Shown: in pieces, positions 23,508-32,012 of the stretch
Layout of the letters: the number at the start of each line of letters is the position of its first letter
How positions within the stretch are numbered: the stretch's first letter is position 1
DNA from: Roseovarius nitratireducens
GTDB taxonomy: Bacteria > Pseudomonadota > Alphaproteobacteria > Rhodobacterales > Rhodobacteraceae
Length of the DNA stretch: 37,776 nucleotides
Direction: 5' to 3'
Assembly (NCBI RefSeq): GCF_002925845.1
Contig: NZ_PDNI01000089.1
Coordinates: 1 to 37,776 of the forward strand
Translations under genes and position numbers: made by a program
The notes under the pieces: generated by a model
Told to the model about the DNA's origin: nothing
The model's input: the letters and a program-made list of their open reading frames with translations, nothing else
The model's database searches: none

Positions 23508-24022
23508 CCTGCCCGCTCCTTCCTGATCTTGACGTAGATATCGCGGGTGATGCGCAGCAGGTCCTCGCGGTCTTTCTCGGGTAAATCCGCGAAGAAATCT
23601 TCCGACTGCCGCTTGATGATCCTGCGCACCTCTTCGGCGAGGCTGTGGCCCTTGTCGGTGATGTAGAGACCAAACGCTCGCCGTTCGGCCGGCATCTCGC
23701 GCTTGGTGATCAGGTCGTGATCCAGAAGATGGGTGATGATCCTGCTGATACTGGGCCGGTCGCGCAATGTCGCCTCGGCAATGGCCGAAGCGCGGATGCC
23801 GGGATGGGAGTCGATCAACAGGAGCGCGGTGATCTTGCCGGTTCCACGGGCTACCGCCAGATCACCAAGCCGCGCGTCAAGATCGGTCGAAAGCGCGTAG
23901 TTCGCTGATCGCACGTAGAAGCTCAACAGACCATCGAGGCAGTCGAGGTCATCGACATCGAGCGATGTACGACCGATTTCGTCGGCGGGTCCGCCTTCTT
24001 CCAAAGGGTCACAACTAGGCAT
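23504..24022 (-). CDS. MarR-family transcriptional regulator
   Basis: This 172-aa winged-HTH regulator (from ATG 24022; a TTG at 24058 is in frame) has the MarR pattern: LARGTG-like dimer helix region AVARGTGKITALLLID, HTH IAEATLRDRPSISRIITHLL, and wing ITKREMPAERRAFGLYITDK followed by GHSL. Such dimers respond to aromatic or other small ligands. It is the first gene of the leftward operon and translationally coupled to the SDR, so it probably autoregulates the set. The upstream 80 bp contains the 8-bp palindrome TAACGTTA but no clear operator. Confidence 0.87.
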   Translation of the reverse strand: MPSCDPLEEGGPADEIGRTSLDVDDLDCLDGLLSFYVRSANYALSTDLDARLGDLAVARGTGKITALLLIDSHPGIRASAIAEATLRDRPSISRIITHLLDHDLITKREMPAERRAFGLYITDKGHSLAEEVRRIIKRQSEDFFADLPEKDREDLLRITRDIYVKIRKERAG

Positions 24023-24129
24023 AGGAGCACGTAACGTTAAGTCAGTTGTGATTCGCAATCATTAATTTCAAAAGAACGAAGCTTCCCGTTGCACGCGGTT
24101 CTGATGATGTGACCGCCCCCCGACGGCAT

Positions 24130-24422
24130 CAATGTAGCGACGCCGGACGTGTGTGGACGTGTGTGGACGCTCCCCTGAATGCAAGCGCTTTTGGGGCCGT
24201 TAGGGCATGTGATCAGGTGCGGTCGTGTGTCCGGCCTCGAAGTTGCGGCCTTTCATTCGCCGCGGGCCTGTATGGAGATATGCAGATCGGGTCCAGTTCG
24301 CTTACCCGCGCTCGACGGCGCATCGTCCGGAATAATGGTTCTCCCGATCCGGTCTCTTGACCGTTTGCCCTTACGTTCCTCTGTCCTGCTCACATTCTCG
24401 GCGACACCCCGGCGAGCTTGAC
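24130..24422 (-). other. IS-internal non-coding region, candidate bridge/seekRNA locus
   Basis: There is no coding frame I can support in these 293 bp downstream of the transposase. In IS1111-type elements the guide RNA (bridge RNA or seekRNA) is encoded on this side. The region holds a 10-bp tandem repeat (GTGTGGACGT twice with one change, 24151-24170) and a long-range inverted pair GATCGGG (24285-24291) / CCCGATC (24343-24349). The RNA itself is inferred, not seen. Confidence 0.4.
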
Positions 24423-25451
24423 CTATGCGGTCGCCATCGCCGGATCTCGATAATCCTCACCTTTGCGCATCAGCGCCCAGGCCGTGCGCGCCATGCGGTT
24501 GGCCAGAGCTATCGCGACCAACATCTTTGGCTTGCGCTCCAGCATCCGCGCGAGCCACGAGCCCTCTCGCGCACCTTTGCGGGCAGCCCACCGGACCACT
24601 GCGACAGCTCCGACGATCAGCAACCTTCGGATGTCGCGCTGACCCATCTTTGACGTCCTGCCAAGCCGTTCCTTGCCGCCGCTCGAATGCTGTCTCGGTG
24701 TAAGGCCGACCCAAGCTGCAAAATCCCGACCTTTCGAGAAGGTCTCCATCGGTGGCGCGAAGGTTGTGATCGCCGCCGCGGTGATCGGACCAACACCCGG
24801 AATCGTCGTCAGCCGCCGCGCGGTATCGTCGGAGCCCGCACGTCGGCGCAGTTCGGCATCCAGACCCGCGATCTTCCCGCTCAAATCTGCAATCTGGTTC
24901 AGAAGCAGGTGCGCGAGCTCCCGCACAGCCGCAGGCAAAGTCTCACCATCACCTTCGACAACCGCGGCGAGGCGGCCGATATGAGCAGGACCGACGGGCG
25001 CGACGATGCCCTGCTCGGCCAGATGAGCCCGCAGGGCATTGATTGTCTGCGTGCGCTGTCGAACCAAGAGATCGCGGGTGCGATACGTCATCTCTGCCGC
25101 CTGCTGGGCTTCGCTCTTTACCGCGACGAACCGCATGGTCGGACGCGATGCTGCTTCCGCAATCGCCTCCGCATCAGCCATGTCATTCTTCTGCCGCTTC
25201 ACGAAGGGCTTCACGTAGGCGGGAGGGATCAGTTTGACGTCGTGGCCCAAATTGGCGATCATCCGGCCCCAGTGGTGAGCGCTCGCGCAAGCCTCCATCG
25301 CCACCACGCAAGGCGACAGCTTACTTAAAAACTTCAAAAGCTGCGCACGCGATAGCTTGCGCCGGAATACAACGGACCCGTCCGCTCCGGCACCATGCGC
25401 CTGGAACACGTTCTTGGCCAAATCCAGGCCAATGATGCTAACCTCTTTCAT
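24423..25451 (-). CDS. IS110-family transposase (DEDD), full length
   Basis: This 342-aa transposase has an N-terminal RuvC-like DEDD domain, with SIIGLDLAKNVFQAHG (first Asp), VAMEACASAHHW (Glu) and KNDMADAEAIAEA (Asp pair). The C-terminal transposase_20 domain has TIPGVGPITAAAI and the serine region TPRQHSSGGKERLGRTSKMG expected for the catalytic Ser. The ATG at 25451 is preferred over 25466. No stop or frameshift is seen, so it may be active. Unrelated at the junction to the IS110 remnant at 1736-2146. Confidence 0.93.
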   Translation of the reverse strand: MKEVSIIGLDLAKNVFQAHGAGADGSVVFRRKLSRAQLLKFLSKLSPCVVAMEACASAHHWGRMIANLGHDVKLIPPAYVKPFVKRQKNDMADAEAIAEAASRPTMRFVAVKSEAQQAAEMTYRTRDLLVRQRTQTINALRAHLAEQGIVAPVGPAHIGRLAAVVEGDGETLPAAVRELAHLLLNQIADLSGKIAGLDAELRRRAGSDDTARRLTTIPGVGPITAAAITTFAPPMETFSKGRDFAAWVGLTPRQHSSGGKERLGRTSKMGQRDIRRLLIVGAVAVVRWAARKGAREGSWLARMLERKPKMLVAIALANRMARTAWALMRKGEDYRDPAMATA

Positions 25452-25532
25452 GGACGCTCTCCTCATAGCGGTGCTTCAACACCCGCTACCTTGGCACATT
25501 CGATGCCGCCGGGGGGCGTCCACCCCATCGCT

Positions 25533-25997
25533 TACGATGACGAAGGCCACATAGATAAAGCCCAGCCATGTCGACACGTAGGTAAAATCGCTGACCCAGA
25601 GCAGGTTCGGTGCAGGTGCCCGGAACTGGCGGTTTACCTTGTCACGCGGACAGGGGGCTGACGTGTCAGGGATTGTTGTCTTGATCACCTTTCCGCGCAC
25701 GGCGCCACGGATGCCGATCTGTTTCATCAAGCGTTCCACGGTGCATCGCGCCAGTTCAAAGCCCTCGCGCTTCAGCTGATGCCACTCCTTGCGGATACCA
25801 TAGACCTGATAATTTTCGTCCCAGACCCGTGTGATTTCCGGACGCAGTTCCGTATCCCGCTGCTACCGTACCGAGGCCTTGGAAGGGTCAGCGAGGCACG
25901 CCAGGCGATGGTAGTATGTCGACGGCGCGATCGGCAGAACCCTGCAGATCGACTCGACGCCGTAGACAACACGCTGATCTTCAATGAAGGCGATCAT
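25533..25997 (-). pseudogene. IS3-family orfB (integrase-type transposase), truncated with an amber stop
   Basis: It reads [20 protein letters not shown] and APSTYYHRLACLADPSKAS, then an in-frame TAG (25863-25865), then ELRPEITRVWDENYQVYGIR and the start of the rve domain WVSDFTYVSTWLGFIYVAFV. It is then cut after the first catalytic Asp. Both the stop and the loss of the DDE core inactivate it. Its ATG overlaps the orfA stop. Confidence 0.85.
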
Positions 25998-26335
25998 CGC
26001 TTCAGTGGGCGGTCGAGGTCCGCCTGCGCAAAATACGCGCTTGCCTTGCGCAGGATCTCATTGGCCTGGCGCAGCTCCCGGTTTTCACGTTCAAGCGCCT
26101 TGATCCGGTCCCGTTCCTCCGTCGTCACGCCGTCGCGCATGCCGCTATCTTTCTCGGCCTGCATGACCCAACCGCGAAGAGTCTGGGGTATACAGCCAAT
26201 CTTGGGTGCAATGGCCGCGATCGCGCCCGCCTGCGTTTCGTAGGAGCCTTGATGCTCGAACACCATCCGGACCGCACGCGCGCGGACCTCAGGCGAGTAG
26301 CGATTTGTCATTTTGCTTTTTGTCATAACCATCAT
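25994..26335 (-). CDS. IS3-family orfA (HTH protein)
   Basis: This 113-aa protein is the DNA-binding orfA of IS3-group elements: [37 protein letters not shown], and a C-terminal leucine-zipper-like segment [20 protein letters not shown]. It looks intact, but the element has lost its orfB, so it has no working partner here. Starts at 26335, 26332 or 26326 are all possible. Confidence 0.88.
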   Translation of the reverse strand: MMVMTKSKMTNRYSPEVRARAVRMVFEHQGSYETQAGAIAAIAPKIGCIPQTLRGWVMQAEKDSGMRDGVTTEERDRIKALERENRELRQANEILRKASAYFAQADLDRPLKR

Positions 26336-26452
26336 CCTTACTTAAGTTGACGGTCTCCGACAAAGCCGGGGCGATTGAACAGCAGCGCCGAACGTCCCCC
26401 TGACACTCCAGTCAGCGAAGTGGTCGCAAATTCACCCCTCGTTACTTCCATC

Positions 26453-26487
26453 TTGATGGCTTTGACACCGCCACGTATTGAAAAACT
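26453..26487 (+). promoter_or_regulatory. Predicted promoter of the MocR gene, possibly leaderless
   Basis: TTGATG (26453-26458) and TATTGA (26476-26481) are separated by exactly 17 bp. Transcription would begin at about 26487-26488, on the ATG itself. No Shine-Dalgarno is present before that ATG, which fits a leaderless mRNA. Confidence 0.45.
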
Positions 26488-27960
26488 ATGGGCATCGGCT
26501 ACAGATTTTCTCTCCCGGACAACTCGCCATTGCCGCTACGCGACCAGATTTGCGAGGTTGTCAGCGAGGCTGTCGCGTCACATTCGATTGCCACGGGTGA
26601 AGCGCTACCGTCCTGCCGCGAGCTTTCCGCGGAGCTCAAGGTCTCCCGCAACACCGTCTTCGAGGCCTATGCAAGGCTCATCGATCTCGCCATTCTCATC
26701 TCGAAGGACAGAAGCGGTTATTACGTCAATCCCGATTACGTGGCGCAGCTTCCGGCGGATACCGCCTCGCCGGAGTGCGAACCGGCTGTCATCGCCGAGG
26801 CCCGTCTGCCCGAAGCGGGCGCGCGACCGTCCGATCTTCGCAAAGTTGCGCATCCGCCGGACTGGAGCAGCCACCCCTATCCCTTCATCTACAATCAGAT
26901 CGACCCGCGGATTTTCCCGATCCAGCGCTGGCGCGAATGCACGCGGCTCGCACTGAACGTCGGCCGCCTGCCGGTATGGAGCGGGGACTCGGACGGATCG
27001 GATAGCGACCACCTCATCGAGCAATTACAGAAGCGGCTACTCAGCTACCGCGGGTTGCGCGCCGGGAAGAATGAAATACTGATTACCTCGGGGTCGCAGA
27101 ACGCGCTTTTTATCCTCGGCCTGCTCTTTGCCGACCAAGCCGGTGCTGTCGCCATGGAGGATCCGGGCTATCCGGAGGCGCGCAACGCATTTGCCCTTTC
27201 CGGCAACGAGGTCATAGGCGTTCCTGTCGATGCGGATGGGCTGGATATCGTCGCCATCCCGGAGCGCTGCAAGGTGGTCTATGTCACGGCAAGCCATCAC
27301 TTCCCCTCGGCGGTCACAATGCCGCTGGAGCGCCGCCGGAAACTTCTGGAAATGGCACATGCGCGGCAGATGATCATCATCGAAGACGATTACGAAGCAG
27401 AAATGAATTTCGAGCGAGACCTGCTGCCGCCACTGCGTGTGTTAGATAGAGAGGGCAGTGTCGCCTATTGCGGCAGCCTGTCGAAGATCCTGTCGCCGGG
27501 GTTGCGGCTTGGCTTCATGGTCGCGCATCCGGAGATCATCCGCGAGGCCAAGGCCGTGCGGCGGGCGATGCTGCGCCATCCGCCGACCGTCCTGCAGGAC
27601 ACGATGGCGAATTTCATGGCGCTCGGGTATCTTGATGCACACCTGCGGAAACTGCGCAGGCGCTACCGGATGCGCTGGACCACGATGCGGCAGGCAGTTG
27701 CACGCCATTTGCCCGATTTCGCCCTTGGTCAATCCCACGGCGGAACCAGCCTGTGGATTGACGGGCCGCCGGAGCTGGATACCGACCTGCTTGAAGAAAA
27801 CCTGAAAGAGCGCGGCGTCCTGTTCGACAACGGCGCCGTCTTCTTCATTGATCCCAGGCAGGGACGCGGCAAGTTTCGGCTTGGCTTCGCATCGATTCCG
27901 CTCAGATCCATTGAGCCCGGCGTCGAGATCATCGGCGAGGAAATCGCCAGATTGATCTAG
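26488..27960 (+). CDS. MocR-type regulator (GntR HTH fused to PLP aminotransferase-like domain)
   Basis: This 490-aa regulator is of normal MocR length. Residues about 15-80 are a GntR winged HTH (PLPLRDQICEVVSEAV, then LPSCRELSAELKVSRNTVFE). Residues about 130-490 are a fold-type I aminotransferase-like domain with SGSQNALFILGLLF, the EDPGYPEARNAF segment, IIIEDDYEAEMNFERD and the PLP lysine K333 in GSLSKILSPGLRLGF. Family members (for example GabR, PdxR, TauR, EnuR) sense an amine through its PLP adduct. It lies 133 bp upstream of an aminotransferase gene in the same direction, so it probably activates the following catabolic module. The inducer is unknown. Confidence 0.92.
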   Translation: MGIGYRFSLPDNSPLPLRDQICEVVSEAVASHSIATGEALPSCRELSAELKVSRNTVFEAYARLIDLAILISKDRSGYYVNPDYVAQLPADTASPECEPAVIAEARLPEAGARPSDLRKVAHPPDWSSHPYPFIYNQIDPRIFPIQRWRECTRLALNVGRLPVWSGDSDGSDSDHLIEQLQKRLLSYRGLRAGKNEILITSGSQNALFILGLLFADQAGAVAMEDPGYPEARNAFALSGNEVIGVPVDADGLDIVAIPERCKVVYVTASHHFPSAVTMPLERRRKLLEMAHARQMIIIEDDYEAEMNFERDLLPPLRVLDREGSVAYCGSLSKILSPGLRLGFMVAHPEIIREAKAVRRAMLRHPPTVLQDTMANFMALGYLDAHLRKLRRRYRMRWTTMRQAVARHLPDFALGQSHGGTSLWIDGPPELDTDLLEENLKERGVLFDNGAVFFIDPRQGRGKFRLGFASIPLRSIEPGVEIIGEEIARLI

Positions 27961-28093
27961 GTGACCGAACTGCCTCATCTGTCCTTTCTTTTTTTCGGAA
28001 CTGTCCCTTACGACTTGGAAACATCTTTCTTAATCCTGTCTCAACCGCTCCCGTGCCGGGGCGATCACGCAGGATCAAGAAAGGACACTAATC

Positions 28094-29434
28094 ATGGATG
28101 GAACGAATGCGTCAGGCGCCATGCCTGTCACCTGGTCGACCGTGGACATCATCGCCAAGCGCGACCGTTACTATTCCGCCTCGCAGCGCAAGTTCGTACC
28201 TTACGACAAACCACTGATCCTGAAGCGGGGCGAGATGCAATATGTCTGGGACGAACAGGGCAACAGGCTGATCGACCTTCTCGGCATGAATCTTTGCATC
28301 AGCGTCGGCCACGCCCACCCGGCCGTGGTTGAGGCTGTGAAAGAGCAGGTCTCGCAGCTGACCCATTGCACGACCATGTTCTATCACCCGGTGCCGGCGC
28401 ATTTCGCCGAGGAATTGGCCGCGACCATGCCGGAGGGACATGACTGGGTCGTACATTTCACCAACTCCGGCACGGAGGCCATCGATCTCGCCATGATGAT
28501 GGCGCGGGCCTCGACTGGAAATCACGATATCGTCGCCCTGCGGAATTCCTATCATGGCGCGACCTACGGCGCGCAGGCCGTCACCGGTGTGAAGAACTTC
28601 CGCCACAATATCGGCGAGCTGTCGAACATCACCTTCGCCACCGATCCCAACCAATACCGCGGCGTATTCGGCTCCGGCACGCAGCCCTACCTCGACGATC
28701 TCGACCACACTATCGACTACACGACCTCCGGCGCGCTGGCCGGGATGGTGATCGAACCGGTGCAGGGCTATGGCGGCATTCTCGAGATGCCCGAAGGCTA
28801 CATCAAGGGCGCCGCCGAGCGCATTCGTGGTGCGGGCGGTCTGATGATCATCGATGAGGTGCAATCGGGCTTCGGTAAGACCGGCAAATCGCTTTGGTGC
28901 TTCGATGCGCACGACACGGTGCCGGATATCTGCGTGATGGCGAAGGGGATCGGCAACGGTATCCCGCTGGGCGCGGTCGTGGCCAAACGCGAAGTCGCTG
29001 AGGCAATGGCGGGCAAGTTCCTGTTCCACACCTACGGTGCCAACCCGGTCGCCTGCGCCGCCGGCCGTGCGGTGCTGCGCGTGATCGAGGAGGAGGGCAT
29101 GATCGAAAACGCCCACGTCGTCGGCGCGGAACTTCACAAAGGCCTGCGGAAACTGATGGACCGCTACGAGATCATCGGTGACGTGCGCGGCACCGGTTTC
29201 ATGCAGGCCATCGAGCTGGTCAAGGACCGCGAGACGAAGGAGCCCGCGCCGGAGGAGACGGCCTATGTCTTCGAGCGCACGCGCGAGCACGGTATCGTGC
29301 TGTCGAAATCGGGCAACTTCAAGAACGTGCTGCGGATGGTGCCGCCGCTTTGCGTGGCGATGCATGACGTGGAGTTGATCCTCGACGCCTACGATAAGAG
29401 CTTCGCCGACCTCTACCGCAACCGAAACGCCTGA
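28094..29434 (+). CDS. Class III PLP aminotransferase (AGXT2-like)
   Basis: This 446-aa cytoplasmic transaminase has the active-site segments FTNSGTEAIDLAMMMAR (about 122-138), YHGATYGAQ, VIEPVQGYGG, the PLP-binding D254 in MIIDEVQSGFGKTG and the Schiff-base lysine K284 in VMAKGIGNGIPLGAV. Length and motifs match the alanine-glyoxylate aminotransferase 2 / beta-aminoisobutyrate-pyruvate aminotransferase group, whose mammalian member also accepts methylated arginines. AAAGGA precedes the ATG. It is the first structural gene after the MocR regulator; the natural substrate is probably an omega- or beta-amino acid from the imported amine (inference). Confidence 0.9.
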   Translation: MDGTNASGAMPVTWSTVDIIAKRDRYYSASQRKFVPYDKPLILKRGEMQYVWDEQGNRLIDLLGMNLCISVGHAHPAVVEAVKEQVSQLTHCTTMFYHPVPAHFAEELAATMPEGHDWVVHFTNSGTEAIDLAMMMARASTGNHDIVALRNSYHGATYGAQAVTGVKNFRHNIGELSNITFATDPNQYRGVFGSGTQPYLDDLDHTIDYTTSGALAGMVIEPVQGYGGILEMPEGYIKGAAERIRGAGGLMIIDEVQSGFGKTGKSLWCFDAHDTVPDICVMAKGIGNGIPLGAVVAKREVAEAMAGKFLFHTYGANPVACAAGRAVLRVIEEEGMIENAHVVGAELHKGLRKLMDRYEIIGDVRGTGFMQAIELVKDRETKEPAPEETAYVFERTREHGIVLSKSGNFKNVLRMVPPLCVAMHDVELILDAYDKSFADLYRNRNA

Positions 29435-29510
29435 TGCCGCCATATCGAGGGGGGCGCCGAGCCTGTGCGCCTCGTCCGGAATCGGACCCTGAAGACTGGA
29501 ACACCAAGAA

Positions 29511-31922
29511 ATGACTGATGCAAATGTCCTGATTATCGGTGGCGGCGCGATGGGCGTATCCCTGATGTACCACCTCGCGAAATCGGGCTGGTCGGATGTT
29601 TTCCTGACCGAGAAGAACGACCTCACCCATGGCTCGACCTGGCACGCCGCCGGGCTTTGCACGCTTTATGCTCATAACCGGACGATACAGGCGCTGCGGG
29701 CGACGTCGGTACGGCTCTACCGGGATATCCTGCCCGAGGAGACGGGGCAGGGTTGCGGCTTCCACCCCTCCGGCGCCATGCGCATTACCTCCGTGCCTGA
29801 CAGGATGGCGGAGTTTTCCCATGTCGCAGGACTCAGCAAATTCACCGGCCACGAGTTGCGGTTGCTCACGCCCGAAGAGGTGACGGAACTCTACCCGCTG
29901 GCCTCGGGCGGCGGCATCCTTGGCGGCATCTATGAGCCCGATGACGGGCATGTCGACCCGAGCCTTGTCACCAACGCCATGGCCAGTGTCGCACGACAGC
30001 ATGGCGCGACGATCATGCGGCAGAACCCGGTCAGGTCGATCCGCCGTGAGGGCACGGTTTGGGTTGTCGAAACCGAGAAGGTGACGATCCGCACCCGTCA
30101 CATCGTCAATGCCGCCGGCACGTGGGGGTGGGAAGTCGGCGGCATGATGGGGCTCAATATCCCGTCGGTGCCGATGCTCCATCAGTACCTCGTCACCGAT
30201 ACCGTGCCAGATATAGCTGACCGCATGAAGCAGGGGCTTCCGGAACTGCCGATGATCCGCGACCCGGATGAAAGCTGGTACGTGCGACAGGAGCGCGACG
30301 GGCTGATCCTCGGGCCGTATGAAAAACAGGGGCTCCCCTGGTCGATCGACGGCTGCCCGCCGGAGTTCGGGGCCGAGCTTATGCCGCCCGATCTCGAGCG
30401 GATCGAGGATATCGTGATGGCGGCGATGGAACGGGTTCCGGCCCTGGCATCGGGCGGCATCAAATCGATCGTCAACGGCCCGATCACCTTTACGCCAGAC
30501 GCCAGCCCCCTGATTGGGCCGGCGCACGGGCTGACGAACGCCTGGCTGCTTACCGGCTCTTCCATGGGGGTGATGGAGGGCGGCGGGGCAGGGTGGTTCC
30601 TCGCCCACTGGATGACACATGGCGCCCCGCCGATGGACCCGCTCGCGGTGGACCCCCGCCGTTTCGGGGCATGGGCCGATCGCGATTACCGGGTCGAAAA
30701 GGCCGTCGAGGCCTTCGGAGAACAGTTCGGCATCCACTACCCGCACGAGGAACGCAAGGTCGGCCGCGGCAAGCGCCTTTCGGCCATTCACGATCAGATG
30801 CTTGAACGTGGTGCGGTGATGGGTACAGCATATGGGTGGGAACGTCCCAACTGGTTCTCCACGTACCCCGGCAACGAGGCCGAGAACGGGTTCCAGCGCG
30901 TGAACTGGTTCAGCCCAGTCGCTCGCGAATGTGCGGTCGTGGCAAGCCGCGTGGGGCTGGCCGACCTGTCGCCCTTCTCGAAGTTCGACGTGACCGGGCC
31001 GGACGCGCAGACCTTCGTCGACGCGCTCGGCACGAACCGCGCACCGGCCGTTGGCCGCATCGGCCTGACCTATGCACTGACCCCTGAGGGCGGAGTTCTA
31101 TCGGAATTCACCGTCAGCACGCTTTCGGAGGAACATTTTTACCTCACCTGCGCGGCTGCGGCCGAGGAGATGGGTGGTGACCTGATGCGCGCGCGCACCG
31201 ATGGGTTCGACGTGACAATCACCAACGTCACGGACAACCTCGGCGCCGTCGGGTTGATGGGGCCAAAAGCGCGCGATGTGTTGAGCGCGCTGACCGATCA
31301 CGACCTTTCGGAAGATTTTCCCTGGCTTTCGGTGCGCCGGATCGAAGTCGCGGGCATCGAATTGCGGGCATTGCGGGTTTCCTATGTCGGCGAACTCGGC
31401 TGGGAACTGCACGCGCCGAAAAATGACTTGCCTGCTCTCTTCCTTGCGCTGGAGGAGGCAGGCAAGCCACACGGGCTGGGCTTCTTCGGTGCCTACGCGA
31501 TGAACGCGATGAGGCTCGAGAAGGGTTACCGGGCCTGGGGCAGCGACCTGATCACCGAGCGCACGCCGATTGAGGCCGGGATGGGGTTCCTAGTGAAGCC
31601 GGATAACCGGGAATATGTCGGCAAGGACGCGCTTCTTACCCGCATGAGATCCAATGACCGATGGGAGATGGTGCTGCTGGAAATCGACAGTGGGGAGGTC
31701 GATCCGTTTCACGGCCACTCGGTCCATCGCGACGGCGAAACCGTCGGCATCGTGACGTCGGGCGGATGGGGGCCCCGGACGGCGCGGGCACTGGGCCTCG
31801 CCTATCTGCGGCAGCGGGACGTTCGGGAACGCCTGGAGGTCGAGATCCTTGGCCGGTCCTGCCCCGCCCGCGTTCTGAAGGCGCCGCCCTACGACCCGAC
31901 AGGCGAACGAATGAAGGCGTAG
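29511..31922 (+). CDS. Dimethylglycine/sarcosine dehydrogenase-like FAD-GcvT protein
   Basis: This 803-aa two-domain flavoprotein has an N-terminal DAO domain (residues 1-370) with NVLIIGGGAMGVSLMYHLAK and H45 in HGSTWHAAGL, the His that carries covalent FAD in dimethylglycine dehydrogenases. A linker FAO_M domain follows (about 370-430). The C-terminal GcvT-type folate domain (about 435-800) has SKFDVTGPDAQTF, RVSYVGELGWELH and NAMRLEKGYRAWGSDL. The family removes N-methyl groups and passes the formaldehyde unit to tetrahydrofolate. Usual length is 800-850, so it looks intact. Flanked by the aminotransferase and the ProX/V/W importer, it is likely the demethylating step of the module. Confidence 0.9.
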   Translation: MTDANVLIIGGGAMGVSLMYHLAKSGWSDVFLTEKNDLTHGSTWHAAGLCTLYAHNRTIQALRATSVRLYRDILPEETGQGCGFHPSGAMRITSVPDRMAEFSHVAGLSKFTGHELRLLTPEEVTELYPLASGGGILGGIYEPDDGHVDPSLVTNAMASVARQHGATIMRQNPVRSIRREGTVWVVETEKVTIRTRHIVNAAGTWGWEVGGMMGLNIPSVPMLHQYLVTDTVPDIADRMKQGLPELPMIRDPDESWYVRQERDGLILGPYEKQGLPWSIDGCPPEFGAELMPPDLERIEDIVMAAMERVPALASGGIKSIVNGPITFTPDASPLIGPAHGLTNAWLLTGSSMGVMEGGGAGWFLAHWMTHGAPPMDPLAVDPRRFGAWADRDYRVEKAVEAFGEQFGIHYPHEERKVGRGKRLSAIHDQMLERGAVMGTAYGWERPNWFSTYPGNEAENGFQRVNWFSPVARECAVVASRVGLADLSPFSKFDVTGPDAQTFVDALGTNRAPAVGRIGLTYALTPEGGVLSEFTVSTLSEEHFYLTCAAAAEEMGGDLMRARTDGFDVTITNVTDNLGAVGLMGPKARDVLSALTDHDLSEDFPWLSVRRIEVAGIELRALRVSYVGELGWELHAPKNDLPALFLALEEAGKPHGLGFFGAYAMNAMRLEKGYRAWGSDLITERTPIEAGMGFLVKPDNREYVGKDALLTRMRSNDRWEMVLLEIDSGEVDPFHGHSVHRDGETVGIVTSGGWGPRTARALGLAYLRQRDVRERLEVEILGRSCPARVLKAPPYDPTGERMKA

Positions 31923-32012
31923 CGACACGGTCATGGATGACACGGAAACACCGGGCGCAGGCGCCTGGCCGGCAGGCCGCGGTTCGGGGCCACCAACAAG
32001 GAGGAAAGCAAA

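Larger units (their letters stand above)
24114..25518 (-). mobile_element. IS110-family (IS1111-like) insertion sequence, apparently intact
   Basis: A complete transposase is flanked by imperfect inverted repeats: CGCCCCCCGACGGCAT (24114-24129) and ATGCCGCCGGGGGGCG (25503-25518), 15 of 16 matching. Subterminal repeats and a long non-coding stretch downstream of the transposase (about 290 bp, against about 50 bp upstream) are features of the IS1111 subgroup. The exact ends probably lie some bases outside the repeats; on the right, IS3 sequence stops near 25533. Confidence 0.7.
25533..26379 (-). mobile_element. Truncated IS3-family element
   Basis: orfA and the first half of orfB remain. The left end of the element (right side here) appears near 26377-26379, where CGGTCTCCGACAAAGCCGGG precedes GCGATTGA, similar to IS3-group terminal repeats. 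The 3' half of orfB and the other end are missing; sequence changes abruptly to the IS110-type element near 25533 and no IS3 continuation is found beyond 24110. Confidence 0.7.

Noticed and set aside
24109-24421. Plus-strand small proteins in the IS non-coding region
   Set aside because: No start signals or homology; the position fits the non-coding end of an IS110-type element.
28112-29662. 516-codon minus-strand frame opposite the aminotransferase
   Set aside because: Overlaps a strongly supported class III aminotransferase for its whole length; low-complexity, no motif.
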